The notes under the pieces were generated by a model. It saw nothing but the letters and a program-made list of their open reading frames with translations. It did not search any database and had not been told where the DNA came from. This document shows, piece after piece, positions 55,028 to 64,000 of a DNA stretch of 64,000 bases; positions within the stretch are counted from its first letter, which is position 1; the number at the start of each line of letters is the position of its first letter. Location: assembly GCA_902575375.1 (NCBI GenBank), contig CACGRD010000001.1:59236-123235 (forward strand). The letters are read 5' to 3'. Source of the DNA: an uncultured Alphaproteobacteria bacterium. Its GTDB lineage: Bacteria; Pseudomonadota; Alphaproteobacteria; HIMB59; GCA-002718135. Position numbers and translations under genes: made by a program.

Positions 55028-56716
55028 ATGATAGAAGAAAAAAAATACAAAGTTTTAGCTAGAAAATACAGACCGCAAAAATTTGAAGATTTAATTGGTC
55101 AAGAATTATTAGTAAAAATTCTATCAAACGCTATTAATAATGACCGGCTAGCTCACGCATATATTCTAACAGGTGTCAGAGGTGTTGGAAAAACTACCAC
55201 TGCTAGACTTATAGCGATGAGTATTAATTGTAAGAATAGAGATAAAAAAAATTGTGAACCATGTGGAAATTGTGATTCATGCAAATCAACAACTTCAGAC
55301 AGTAATCTTGATGTTATTGAGATTGATGCAGCATCTAATACTGGCGTTGATGACATTAGAGAAATAATTGACAATGTAAAATATAAACCTGTTATCGGTG
55401 ATTATAAAATATTTATAATTGATGAAGTTCATATGCTTTCAAAAAGTGCATTCAATGCACTGCTTAAAACTTTAGAAGAACCACCAGAACATGTTAAGTT
55501 TATTTTTGCCACAACAGAAATTAAAAAAGTACCAATAACTGTTTTATCGAGGTGTCAAAGATTTGATTTACATAGAATAGAAAATAAAATTTTATCAGAT
55601 CATTTATTAAAAATTTCCAAACTAGAAAATATTGATATTGATTTAGACGCTATTTCGTTAATTGTTAGATCGGCAGATGGATCTGTTAGAGATGGTCTCA
55701 GTCTATTAGATCAAGCAATAACTAACCCAAATGAAAAAATTGACTCGCAAACTGTAATAAGCATGCTGGGATTAGCTGATAGAGAAAAAATATTTAACTT
55801 AGTTGAAATTATTTTAGAAGGAGATGCGCTTGGTGCAATGAACAAGTATAAAGAATTGTATGAATTAGGAGCAGATATAGCAATGATATTTGATGAACTA
55901 TTAAACGTAGTACATTTCCTTGTTCAAATAAAAATAGCACCAGATTTAAAAGATGACATTTATATTCCTGAATTTGAAAGAAATAAGGGAGCTGAATTGT
56001 CATCAAAAATGAAATTAAATAATTTGAATATTATATGGCAAATTTTATTCAAAGGTTATCAAGAACTGCAAAATAGTTCTCATTTATATCAACATGGTGA
56101 AATGATTATTTTAAGAATTATTTACTTACACGATGGCCCAAGTCCTGAAGATCTAATTAAAAAATTGGACAAGGAGGTAGTCGAAAAAAAACCATTAAAA
56201 AAAAATCTTGAACTGCAAAATGAAACTAATGAAAGTAGCAAAGTACTAAACTTTAATGAAAATAAAAAAGAAATTTTACCAAAAGAAAATGTAGATATAA
56301 AACATGTTCAAGACTTCAGACATTTTGTCGATATGTTTTTTAAAAATAGAGAAGGATTACTTCATACTAAGCTATACAATGATGTGAAATTAATCTCTTT
56401 TAAAGAGGGAGAAGTTACCTTAAATACTTCTAAAATTAATGACACTACCTTCAATAGAACAGTTGCAAAATTAATCTCTAAATGGACAGGAAGAATATGG
56501 CAGATACATTCATCTACAAGTAATCTTGGAAAAAGTTTACATGATGAGGATATTATTAATCAACAAAAAGAAATTGAAATAATGAAAAATCATCCAGAAG
56601 TAAAAAAAATATTAAATGAATTTCCTGAAAGTAAAATTCACGCTATTACAGAACTAGGTGAAATAAATGATGATGAGACAGATATAAATCAACCAAAGAT
56701 GAAAAAGGAGAAATAA
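55028..56716 (+). CDS. dnaX: DNA polymerase III subunit tau/gamma
   Basis: LARKYRPQKFEDLIGQ, LTGVRGVGKTTTARLIA, IIDEVHMLSKSAFNALLKTLEEPP; start at internal Met (55028). Confidence 0.95.
   Translation: MIEEKKYKVLARKYRPQKFEDLIGQELLVKILSNAINNDRLAHAYILTGVRGVGKTTTARLIAMSINCKNRDKKNCEPCGNCDSCKSTTSDSNLDVIEIDAASNTGVDDIREIIDNVKYKPVIGDYKIFIIDEVHMLSKSAFNALLKTLEEPPEHVKFIFATTEIKKVPITVLSRCQRFDLHRIENKILSDHLLKISKLENIDIDLDAISLIVRSADGSVRDGLSLLDQAITNPNEKIDSQTVISMLGLADREKIFNLVEIILEGDALGAMNKYKELYELGADIAMIFDELLNVVHFLVQIKIAPDLKDDIYIPEFERNKGAELSSKMKLNNLNIIWQILFKGYQELQNSSHLYQHGEMIILRIIYLHDGPSPEDLIKKLDKEVVEKKPLKKNLELQNETNESSKVLNFNENKKEILPKENVDIKHVQDFRHFVDMFFKNREGLLHTKLYNDVKLISFKEGEVTLNTSKINDTTFNRTVAKLISKWTGRIWQIHSSTSNLGKSLHDEDIINQQKEIEIMKNHPEVKKILNEFPESKIHAITELGEINDDETDINQPKMKKEK
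56171..56211 (+). promoter_or_regulatory. Candidate programmed -1 frameshift element in dnaX
   Basis: AAGGAGGT (56171-56178), A_AAA_AAA heptamers at 56185-56191 (within an 8-A run from 56184) and 56197-56203 (within a 9-A run), -1 frame TGA at 56209-56211. Confidence 0.6.
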
Positions 56717-57039
56717 TGGTTAATTTAGGTAATATGATGAAGCAAGCTCAACAATTGCAAAAGAAAATGGCTGAAGCACAGAATAAATTAAATGATATTG
56801 AAGTTGAGGGTACTTCTGGAGGTGGTCTTATTAAAGTAACAGCTACAGCAAAAGGTATTTTCAAAAGAATTTCAATCGATGACAGCTTGATTAAACAAGA
56901 TGAGAAAGAAATACTTGAAGATCTGATCGTCGCTGCAATAAACGATGCCAAAGAAAAAGGAGAAGCTGCAGCTCAAGAAGAAATGAAAAATCTCACAGGT
57001 GGCCTACCATTACCTCCAGGAATGAAACTTCCTTTCTAA
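56716..57039 (+). CDS. ybaB: YbaB/EbfC nucleoid-associated protein
   Basis: NLGNMMKQAQQLQKKMAEAQ, GLPLPPGMKLPF. Confidence 0.94.
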   Translation: MVNLGNMMKQAQQLQKKMAEAQNKLNDIEVEGTSGGGLIKVTATAKGIFKRISIDDSLIKQDEKEILEDLIVAAINDAKEKGEAAAQEEMKNLTGGLPLPPGMKLPF

Positions 57040-57041
57040 AA

Positions 57042-57641
57042 ATGGAGCAATCCCCAATAGATAAATTAATAAACGATATTTCAAAACTTCCAGGATTAGG
57101 AAGAAGATCGGCGCAAAGAATTGCTCTTTTTTTATTAAAAAATAAAGATAAAAATTTATCACCTTTAATTGAGAGTTTAAACTTATCTTATAATAAAATT
57201 ATTGAGTGCTCAGAATGTGGAAATATAGATATGGTAAATCCATGTAATATTTGTGCAAACCCTAAAAGGGATAAAGCAACAATTTGTGTTGTTGAGGATG
57301 TTTCAGATTTGTGGACATTAGAAAAAGTAGGATTTTATCGTGGCCTTTATAACGTTTTAGGTGGTTCATTATCAGCGATTCAAGGTATAGGAACTGATGA
57401 ATTGAAAATAGAACATCTACTAAAGAGAATTGAAACAAATAATGTTAAAGAAATTATTCTTGCCTTAAGTACAACTATGGAAGGACAAACAACATCTTTT
57501 GTTATTGCAGATAAGTTAGAAAAATTTAAAGATTTAAATGTAACAAGACTTGCACAAGGAATCCCTATGGGTGGAGAAGTACACTACTTAGATGAAAACA
57601 CATTAAATACAGCATTCCAATCTAGAAAAAAAATTACATAA
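57042..57641 (+). CDS. recR: Recombination protein RecR
   Basis: LPGLGRRSAQRIALFLL, CSECGNIDMVNPCNIC, GIPMGGEVHYLDENTL. Confidence 0.96.
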   Translation: MEQSPIDKLINDISKLPGLGRRSAQRIALFLLKNKDKNLSPLIESLNLSYNKIIECSECGNIDMVNPCNICANPKRDKATICVVEDVSDLWTLEKVGFYRGLYNVLGGSLSAIQGIGTDELKIEHLLKRIETNNVKEIILALSTTMEGQTTSFVIADKLEKFKDLNVTRLAQGIPMGGEVHYLDENTLNTAFQSRKKIT

Positions 57642-57647
57642 ATAGAA

Positions 57648-58157
57648 ATGGATAAATTACTTTATGTGCCAAATCCACTATTACGCCAAAAAGCAGATAA
57701 AATTCAGTCTGTTGGAATTAAGGAAAAAGAAATTGCCAAAAAAATGATGCAAATAATGATTAAAGCACCAGGTGTAGGTTTAGCAGCAAATCAAATTGGA
57801 ATTCTAAAACAAATTGTGACTATATTTTTTTTAGATCAAGAGACTAAAAAAGAAACACAATATATATTATTTAACCCCAATATTATTTCTTACTCTCAAG
57901 AAAAAATTGTTATGGAAGAGGGTTGTTTATCTCTTCCTGAACAATTTGCAGAAATTGAGAGACCTCAAAATATAGTAGTCGAGTACTTAGATGAAAATAA
58001 CAAACAAATAACAAAAGAAGTTAGCGGAGTGGAGTCAAGAATTTTACAACATGAAATTGATCATCTTTCTGGAAAGTTATTTGTAGATTATCTTTCTTCA
58101 TTAAAAAGGAATATAATGATCAAAAAAGTACAAAAATTTTTAAAAAACAAAAAATAA
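57648..58157 (+). CDS. def: Peptide deformylase
   Basis: GVGLAANQIG, EEGCLSLPE, QHEIDHLSGKLFVD. Confidence 0.95.
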   Translation: MDKLLYVPNPLLRQKADKIQSVGIKEKEIAKKMMQIMIKAPGVGLAANQIGILKQIVTIFFLDQETKKETQYILFNPNIISYSQEKIVMEEGCLSLPEQFAEIERPQNIVVEYLDENNKQITKEVSGVESRILQHEIDHLSGKLFVDYLSSLKRNIMIKKVQKFLKNKK

Positions 58158-59080
58158 TGAATAATAAAAAAATAATTTTCATGGGCTCGCCTAAAATAGC
58201 TTCTGACTATCTTGAGGCTTTAATTAAAAGTAATTTCATAATTTCTGCAGTATTTTCACAACCTCCAAAAAAGAAATCTAGAGGAATGAAAATAATTGAA
58301 TCCGAAGTCCATCAAATTGCAAGTAAGAACAATATTGAGGTTTTTTGTCCAAATGGGTTTGATAAAGATACTATTGAGACAGTGAAAAAATTAAATCCTG
58401 ATTTAATTATTGTCATGGCATATGGTAAAATATTGCCAAAAGATATTTTAGCTTTACCACCATTTGGTTGTATCAATATCCATGTCTCTTTATTGCCTAG
58501 ATGGAGGGGTGCAGCTCCAATAGAACATTCTTTAATGAGTGGTGATAAAGAGACGGGTATATCAATAATACAACTAATTGAAAAATTAGATGCTGGACCA
58601 ATTATTAAGCAAAAAAAAGTAGATATAGAAGATGATTGTAATAAAAATGAATTAAGTCAAAAATTAACAGAGGTTGGAATCAAATTATTAGTGGAAACTA
58701 TTCCTCTTATATTTGATAAAAAAATTTCTTATTCTGATCAGGATGATAATGATGCAACATATGCAAATAAAATTTCTTCACTAAACAGAAAAATTAATTT
58801 TAATAAATCTGTAAATGAAGTTTTAAATCTTATAAGAGCACATTCACCTAAACCTGGTGCTTGGTTTACTATACAAAATGAAAGAATTAAAATCATTAAA
58901 GCAAGAAAATCAAACTCTAACGGCAATGCATCGACAATTCTTAATGAGACCTTTGATATTGGGTGCAATGACGGAAGTATTGAGCCACTAATTTTACAAA
59001 GAGAAGGCAAAAATGCTATTTCTAAAGATGATTTTCTTCGGGGATATAGTTTTAAGGTTAATGAAGTAATAAATGCCTAA
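58157..59080 (+). CDS. fmt: Methionyl-tRNA formyltransferase
   Basis: IIFMGSPKIASDYLEAL, INIHVSLLPRWRGAAPIEHS, GDKETGISI. Confidence 0.95.
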   Translation: MNNKKIIFMGSPKIASDYLEALIKSNFIISAVFSQPPKKKSRGMKIIESEVHQIASKNNIEVFCPNGFDKDTIETVKKLNPDLIIVMAYGKILPKDILALPPFGCINIHVSLLPRWRGAAPIEHSLMSGDKETGISIIQLIEKLDAGPIIKQKKVDIEDDCNKNELSQKLTEVGIKLLVETIPLIFDKKISYSDQDDNDATYANKISSLNRKINFNKSVNEVLNLIRAHSPKPGAWFTIQNERIKIIKARKSNSNGNASTILNETFDIGCNDGSIEPLILQREGKNAISKDDFLRGYSFKVNEVINA

Positions 59081-59807
59081 CTACAAAATAACATTAGAAT
59101 ATGATGGAACTAATTATGTTGGTTGGCAACGTCAAGAAAATGGTCCTTCTGTTCAACAATTGGTTGAAGAGGCAATAGAAAAACTATCAAAACAAAAAAT
59201 AACACTTTTTGGAGCTGGTCGAACAGATGCAGGCGTTCACGCAAGAGGACAAGTGGCTAATTTTGAATTAGAGCAACATTTTGATACTGATACTATTAGA
59301 GATGGTATTAATCATTATCTAAGACCCCAACCCATATCTATTTTACACGCTGAAGAAGTAGATAAAGATTTTAATTCTAGATTTTCCGCAAAATTGAGAT
59401 GGTATGAATACAAGATCTTAAATAGAAGATCACCAATTACGTTAGAGCAAAACAAAGTTTGGTGTGTACATAAAAAAATAGATGCTGAAAAAATGATAAA
59501 ACAATCACAACAATTTATAGGCAAATTTGATTTGTCTGCTTTTAGGTCAATAAATTGCCAATCGAAATCACCAATTAAATCTATTAATTCACTGGATATA
59601 AATTTTAATCATGATGAAATAAGTTTTTTAATATCAGCTAAATCCTTTTTACATTCTCAAGTTAGAATCATGGTCGGTACACTGGTTGATATAGGACTTA
59701 GTAAAATAGAAAAATCTATTTCAGAAATTATTCAATCCAAAAAAAGAGATTATGCTGGAGTTACTGCACCACCTGAAGGATTATATTTATTGAAAATAGA
59801 TTATTAA
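59073..59807 (+). CDS. truA: tRNA pseudouridine38-40 synthase
   Basis: LEYDGTNYVGWQRQ, GAGRTDAGVHARGQVANF. Confidence 0.95.
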   Translation: MPNYKITLEYDGTNYVGWQRQENGPSVQQLVEEAIEKLSKQKITLFGAGRTDAGVHARGQVANFELEQHFDTDTIRDGINHYLRPQPISILHAEEVDKDFNSRFSAKLRWYEYKILNRRSPITLEQNKVWCVHKKIDAEKMIKQSQQFIGKFDLSAFRSINCQSKSPIKSINSLDINFNHDEISFLISAKSFLHSQVRIMVGTLVDIGLSKIEKSISEIIQSKKRDYAGVTAPPEGLYLLKIDY

Positions 59808-60367
59808 TAAAAGCCGATTTCTGATAAACAAATATCTGCTTGAAAATCTTTAAATCCAGCAACTAGCCCTAATGTCTTGATATTCTGGCCAACTAATTTT
59901 TTAGGCTGATAAGCATTTGATTTTTTAAATTCACTAAAGGGTGCCTTTATTACTGTCCACTCAGAATTAGTTTTGAAACTATACTTATAATATTGCCATG
60001 GAGCTACTGTTAAAGCAGTCCTTACATGAATTGAATACTCTTCATTATTACCAAACACTTTAAAATAAACACCCTCAAACTCTTCTGTTGATATTGAAGG
60101 CTTTAATTGATTTCTTATTTGAATAAAGCCACCGTTATTTTCAGTCGTGACATCCCCTGTCATATGATAACAATTAACATCATTAACTTTTGATATGATC
60201 GCTTTACCTTGCGATAACCCACCCATTACTCCATCAGTAAAAAAAGCCCAATTTTGACCTTGAGAAGAAATTCCGGGTGTTTCTAATTTATCAAGTATCA
60301 TTTTATTCTGAGATTGAAGATTGAATGAAAAAAATAAAATAAAAACAAAAATTATTAAACTTTTCAA
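59804..60367 (-). CDS. CIA30/NDUFAF1-like protein with signal peptide
   Basis: Signal peptide MKSLIIFVFILFFSFNLQSQ; FTDGVMGGLSQGKAII, GGFIQIRNQL, APFSEFK. Confidence 0.75.
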   Translation of the reverse strand: MKSLIIFVFILFFSFNLQSQNKMILDKLETPGISSQGQNWAFFTDGVMGGLSQGKAIISKVNDVNCYHMTGDVTTENNGGFIQIRNQLKPSISTEEFEGVYFKVFGNNEEYSIHVRTALTVAPWQYYKYSFKTNSEWTVIKAPFSEFKKSNAYQPKKLVGQNIKTLGLVAGFKDFQADICLSEIGFY

Positions 60368-60636
60368 TTTTTACGATTTTCTGCTAATTTTTTTTTGATA
60401 AGAGATAAACCTGTTTCAACTTTGGATTTATAGGATTCTTCAAATGCTTTTAACTGCCAATCTGAAAATCTGGATTTTAGTTCAGATAAATTATTTTGTT
60501 TCCATTCATTAGAAGTATTTTCATCTTTCCAAATATCTTTTTCTTCATTGGTTCTTCCACAACCGTAGCAATACCCTGAGATTGGGTCAGTTTTACATAC
60601 GCTAATGCAAGGCGAAGTTACTTTGTTCTGTTCCAT
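60364..60636 (-). CDS. DUF1289-type small Cys protein
   Basis: SPCISVCKTDPISGYCYGCGRTNEEKDIW; start chosen at the internal Met. Confidence 0.75.
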   Translation of the reverse strand: MEQNKVTSPCISVCKTDPISGYCYGCGRTNEEKDIWKDENTSNEWKQNNLSELKSRFSDWQLKAFEESYKSKVETGLSLIKKKLAENRKN

Positions 60637-60698
60637 GATAATATACATATATTTTTTTTTAGTTTATTCCATTAAAACGATGTAAAACTTTAAAAATT

Positions 60699-61664
60699 AT
60701 GACTGATTTTAGCTATTTAAATGTTGATAATGCTTATAAATTAATCAACCAAAAGGTAACAAAAACTCCTTTGGTAACTAATGATTACATAAATAATCTT
60801 TTAGAAGCTGAAATTTATTTTAAACTTGAAAATTTACAAAATACTGGATCATTTAAACTACGTGGAGCTACACATAAAATTACAAAATTAATAGAAACTG
60901 TAAAAGACTCAGGTGTAGTAGCATATTCATCAGGTAATCATGCACAAGCTGTTGCCTATGCATCTATGATTAATACTATTAGTGCAAAAATAATAATGCC
61001 TAAAACTGCACCTCAAATAAAAATTGAAAATACAAAAAAATATGGAGCAGAGGTAATATTATATGACACTTACTTTCAAAGTAGAGAAGAGATAGGAAAT
61101 GAAATTCAAAAGAAGGATAATAGAGCTTTAATTAAACCCTATGATGATGAAGATATAATTGCTGGTCAGGGAACTGCAGCTATCGAAATTGTAAATGATT
61201 TGAAAGAGCAATCAATTGAACCTGATCTATATTTATGTTGTTGTGGAGGTGGAGGGCTTATTGCAGGAACATCAACATACTTAAAACATATTTACCCAAA
61301 TATAAAATCATATTCTGTAGAGCCTGAAGAATTTGATGACACAAAAAAATCTTTAGAAGCTGGTAAACTTATAGAAAATAAAAAAAATGCTAAATCTTTT
61401 TGTGATGCACTATTGGCACCACAACCTGGTAATATAACTTTTCAAATTAATTCAAATAATCTTGAAGGAGGACTAAGTGTTTCTGATGAAGAAGTAACAA
61501 GAACTATAATTTTGCTAGCTGAACAACTTAAAATAGTTGTGGAGCCAGGAGGAGCAGTTGCAGCTGCAGCAGCATTAAATAATAAAATTGATATTAAAAA
61601 TAAAAAAATTATAGTTATGATTTCTGGTGGTAATATCGACCTAAGTTTATTTAATAAGTTATAA
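60699..61664 (+). CDS. Threonine/serine dehydratase (PLP-dependent)
   Basis: LENLQNTGSFKLRGATHK, YSSGNHAQAVAYA, CCGGGGLIAGTSTYLK. Confidence 0.9.
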   Translation: MTDFSYLNVDNAYKLINQKVTKTPLVTNDYINNLLEAEIYFKLENLQNTGSFKLRGATHKITKLIETVKDSGVVAYSSGNHAQAVAYASMINTISAKIIMPKTAPQIKIENTKKYGAEVILYDTYFQSREEIGNEIQKKDNRALIKPYDDEDIIAGQGTAAIEIVNDLKEQSIEPDLYLCCCGGGGLIAGTSTYLKHIYPNIKSYSVEPEEFDDTKKSLEAGKLIENKKNAKSFCDALLAPQPGNITFQINSNNLEGGLSVSDEEVTRTIILLAEQLKIVVEPGGAVAAAAALNNKIDIKNKKIIVMISGGNIDLSLFNKL

Positions 61665-63427
61665 TGAATCAATCAAATTTAAAAAAATTACAAAATCTAT
61701 TAAAAGAAAAAGATACCGATATTTTTGTCATTAATAGAAGTGATGAATATTTAAATGAGTATATTTCCCCAAATGCAGAAAGATTAAATTTTATAACAAA
61801 CTTTTCTGGTTCAGCAGGAAGAGCAATTATAACACCAACAGATGCCTTCTTGTATGTTGATGGAAGATATACTTTTCAAGCAAATACTCAAATTAACGCC
61901 AAAGAGATACAAGCAAAACACTTAAATAGCTTTTGGACAGATTTAGAAAAAATTTTATTAGAAGAAGAATATAAAATTGCATTAGATCCAACTCTTCATT
62001 CAATTATAGAAATTGAAAAAGTGGTTAAAATATTAGAGAATTCAAAATCTCAACTCCAACTAATAGATAAAAATTTTGTTGATTTAATATGGGAAAATCA
62101 ACCAAAAACTCAGTATACAGATATATTTGATCACCCAACAAGTTTTGCTGGTCAGACCAGAAGTGAGAAATTAGATATTTTAAAAAAATTTTTAGATCAA
62201 AATGAAATTGATCATTACTTTGTTTCTGGGCTTGATAATATTGCTTGGCTATTAAATTTAAGAGCAGATGATATAAAATATACACCGTTGCTTTATTCTT
62301 ATTTTCTAATTTCAAAAAATAATAAACACTCTCTGTATATTAAAGAGTCTTCAATGCCAGAAATTCTAAAAAAAGAAATTCAAACACTAATAAATATTAA
62401 TAATATTGAAAATATCGGATCAATTTTTAATAACATTAATTCATCCGAATCAATTGGTTTAGATTTTAATTCTACTACTTTTTATTTTTTAGATCTTTTA
62501 AGAAAGCAAAAAATAAATATTAAAAATTTAGCAAATCCATGTATTTTGTTAAAAGCTATCAAAAATGAAACTGAACTTGATGGGGCAAAAAAAGCACATA
62601 TAAGAGATGGTATTAGTATTACCAAATATATTTATTGGTTAAAAAATATCATGGATACTAAATCAAATGATGAAATAAGTGTTGCACACTATTTAGAAAA
62701 TCTGCGAAGAAAAAATGAATTATTTCATTCTTTATCTTTTGATACAATATCAGCAATTGATCAAAATGCAGCCCTTCCTCATTACCGTGTTACTGAAGAA
62801 GGAAAATCATCTTTCTCAGATAATAATATTTATCTTGTTGACTCAGGAGGGCAATATTTTGATGGAACAACAGATATTACAAGAACAATAATTTTAGGTG
62901 AAGCAACAACAGAACAAAAAGATAGATTTACGAGAGTTCTTAAAGGTCATATTGCTCTATCAAATCATGTTTTTGAAAAGGGAACAAAAGGAACTGATAT
63001 TGATTATCTAGCAAGAAAAAGTCTACAAGAAATTAATTTAGATTATGATCATGGGACCGGTCACGGTATAGGAAGTTTTTTGAGTGTCCATGAAGCCCCA
63101 CAACGTATTGCAAAAAAATCAATGTTTGATAGCGTTGAGTTGCTTCCAGGAATGATTTTATCTAATGAACCTGGATACTACAAAGAAAATGAATATGGTA
63201 TAAGAACAGAAAATTTAGTCGTGATAAAAGAGAATAATGATAAGAAATTATATTTTGAAAACATTTCGTGGTGTCCAATAGATTTGGACCTTATTGACAG
63301 TAGTATGCTTGATCAGATTGAAAGACACTGGTTAAATGAATATCATAAAAAGGTTTATGATACATTAGAGATTTACCTTGAAAATAAAGAAAGAGATTGG
63401 CTCAAAGAGGTAACTTCAGAAATTTAA
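61664..63427 (+). CDS. Xaa-Pro aminopeptidase, M24B family
   Basis: 587 aa, YLVDSGGQYFDGTTDITRTI, DHGTGHGIGSFLSVHEAP, NEPGYY. Confidence 0.93.
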   Translation: MNQSNLKKLQNLLKEKDTDIFVINRSDEYLNEYISPNAERLNFITNFSGSAGRAIITPTDAFLYVDGRYTFQANTQINAKEIQAKHLNSFWTDLEKILLEEEYKIALDPTLHSIIEIEKVVKILENSKSQLQLIDKNFVDLIWENQPKTQYTDIFDHPTSFAGQTRSEKLDILKKFLDQNEIDHYFVSGLDNIAWLLNLRADDIKYTPLLYSYFLISKNNKHSLYIKESSMPEILKKEIQTLININNIENIGSIFNNINSSESIGLDFNSTTFYFLDLLRKQKINIKNLANPCILLKAIKNETELDGAKKAHIRDGISITKYIYWLKNIMDTKSNDEISVAHYLENLRRKNELFHSLSFDTISAIDQNAALPHYRVTEEGKSSFSDNNIYLVDSGGQYFDGTTDITRTIILGEATTEQKDRFTRVLKGHIALSNHVFEKGTKGTDIDYLARKSLQEINLDYDHGTGHGIGSFLSVHEAPQRIAKKSMFDSVELLPGMILSNEPGYYKENEYGIRTENLVVIKENNDKKLYFENISWCPIDLDLIDSSMLDQIERHWLNEYHKKVYDTLEIYLENKERDWLKEVTSEI

Positions 63428-63440
63428 CTAAAGCCACCAA

Positions 63441-63617
63441 TTATGCGACTTTCTTATTAGTATCAAATTCAGTTTTTAAAAGATGTTTATCTAACTCAAT
63501 TTTCCATTCTTTGCCGTATTCAGATTTAAAATACCTAACTAAATCTTCATCTTTATTAAAGTTTTTTTCACTTAAATCCTCGTAAACTTTATTAAAAAAG
63601 TTAAAAACATTAATCAT
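63441..63617 (-). CDS. Small hypothetical protein (58 aa)
   Basis: MINVFNFFNKVYEDLSEKNFNKDEDLVRYFKSEYGKEWKIELDKHLLKTEFDTNKKVA; convergent with the M24 gene; below track cutoff. Confidence 0.5.
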   Translation of the reverse strand: MINVFNFFNKVYEDLSEKNFNKDEDLVRYFKSEYGKEWKIELDKHLLKTEFDTNKKVA

Positions 63618-63685
63618 TTATTTATCCTTTCGACAATAAAATAGTAATTATTCTATGCAATCAAAGTATAAAAATTATAATATTA

Positions 63686-63704
63686 ATATGCAAAAAATGC
63701 ATAT
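63686..63704. repeat. 7-bp inverted repeat (ATATGCA-N5-TGCATAT)
   Basis: Perfect arms in the AT-rich gap upstream of the final glycosyltransferase. Confidence 0.6.
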
Positions 63705-63822
63705 ATGTATGAATATGTAAAAATCAAATATAGTTAAAGTATTTAATAATAATTAAAATTAATTGTTCCTGATTGACTTTGTACATTAATACTTCATAAA
63801 TTTTATAATATATTAACTATCA

Positions 63823-64000
63823 ATGATAATAATTTTAACACAATGTTTTCCATCTAGAGTAGGGGGAATTGAAACGTTGATGTATGACATAGCATTAAAT
63901 TTAAGTCATAAACACGATGTAAATGTTTTAGCTGACCAACAAGATAGTGCAAAAGATTTAGAATTTGATAAAAACAATAAAAATTTTTCAATATTAAGAT
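63823..64000 (+). CDS. Glycosyltransferase family 4-like, N-terminus (truncated by window end)
   Basis: MIIILTQCFPSRVGGIETLMYDIALNLSHKHDVNVLADQQ; open to the window end. Confidence 0.75.
   Translation, partial: MIIILTQCFPSRVGGIETLMYDIALNLSHKHDVNVLADQQDSAKDLEFDKNNKNFSILR

Noticed and set aside
63397-63585. Plus-strand 62-aa ORF
   Set aside because: Overlaps the end of the M24 aminopeptidase and is antisense to a more plausible 58-aa minus-strand ORF.

Overview
This is a 64 kb, AT-rich, gene-dense chromosomal window that looks like a streamlined (probably marine) alphaproteobacterium. Lineage is inferred from gene content and order only. It starts inside polA and ends inside a GT4-type glycosyltransferase. 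Main blocks: nrdAB-glutaredoxin; chvI-chvG-ahcY-metK-tsaE-amgK/murU-like-trxA; a 12.9 kb minus-strand run (rnd-kdsD-lptC-lptA-lptB-aroA-cmk-rpsA-ihfB-pyrF-trpF-trpB-trpA-accD-folC); gltD-gltB; three glycosyltransferases; infC-rpmI-rplT-pheS-pheT-lepA; tRNA-Ser(GGA); yejABEF-like transporter; cycM-like/kdsB/pheA; 4.5S RNA-dnaX-ybaB-recR-def-fmt-truA; and a threonine dehydratase with an M24 aminopeptidase. Most of it is ordinary housekeeping. The strongest unusual signals are: (1) three 74-bp direct repeats of the tRNA-Ser 3' part (one real tRNA, two headless copies) bounding two small cargo modules with no integrase; (2) a tandem pair of very small entericidin-like lipoproteins in the second module, missed by the ORF track; (3) two in-register A_AAA_AAA slippery heptamers in dnaX behind an AAGGAGGT motif, both leading to the same -1 frame TGA, suggesting programmed production of a short gamma-like subunit; (4) all five core convergent gene pairs overlap at their stop codons; (5) a 42-aa ArfA-like ORF missed by the track. 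No homology search or folding program was run; product names come from reading motifs and gene context.
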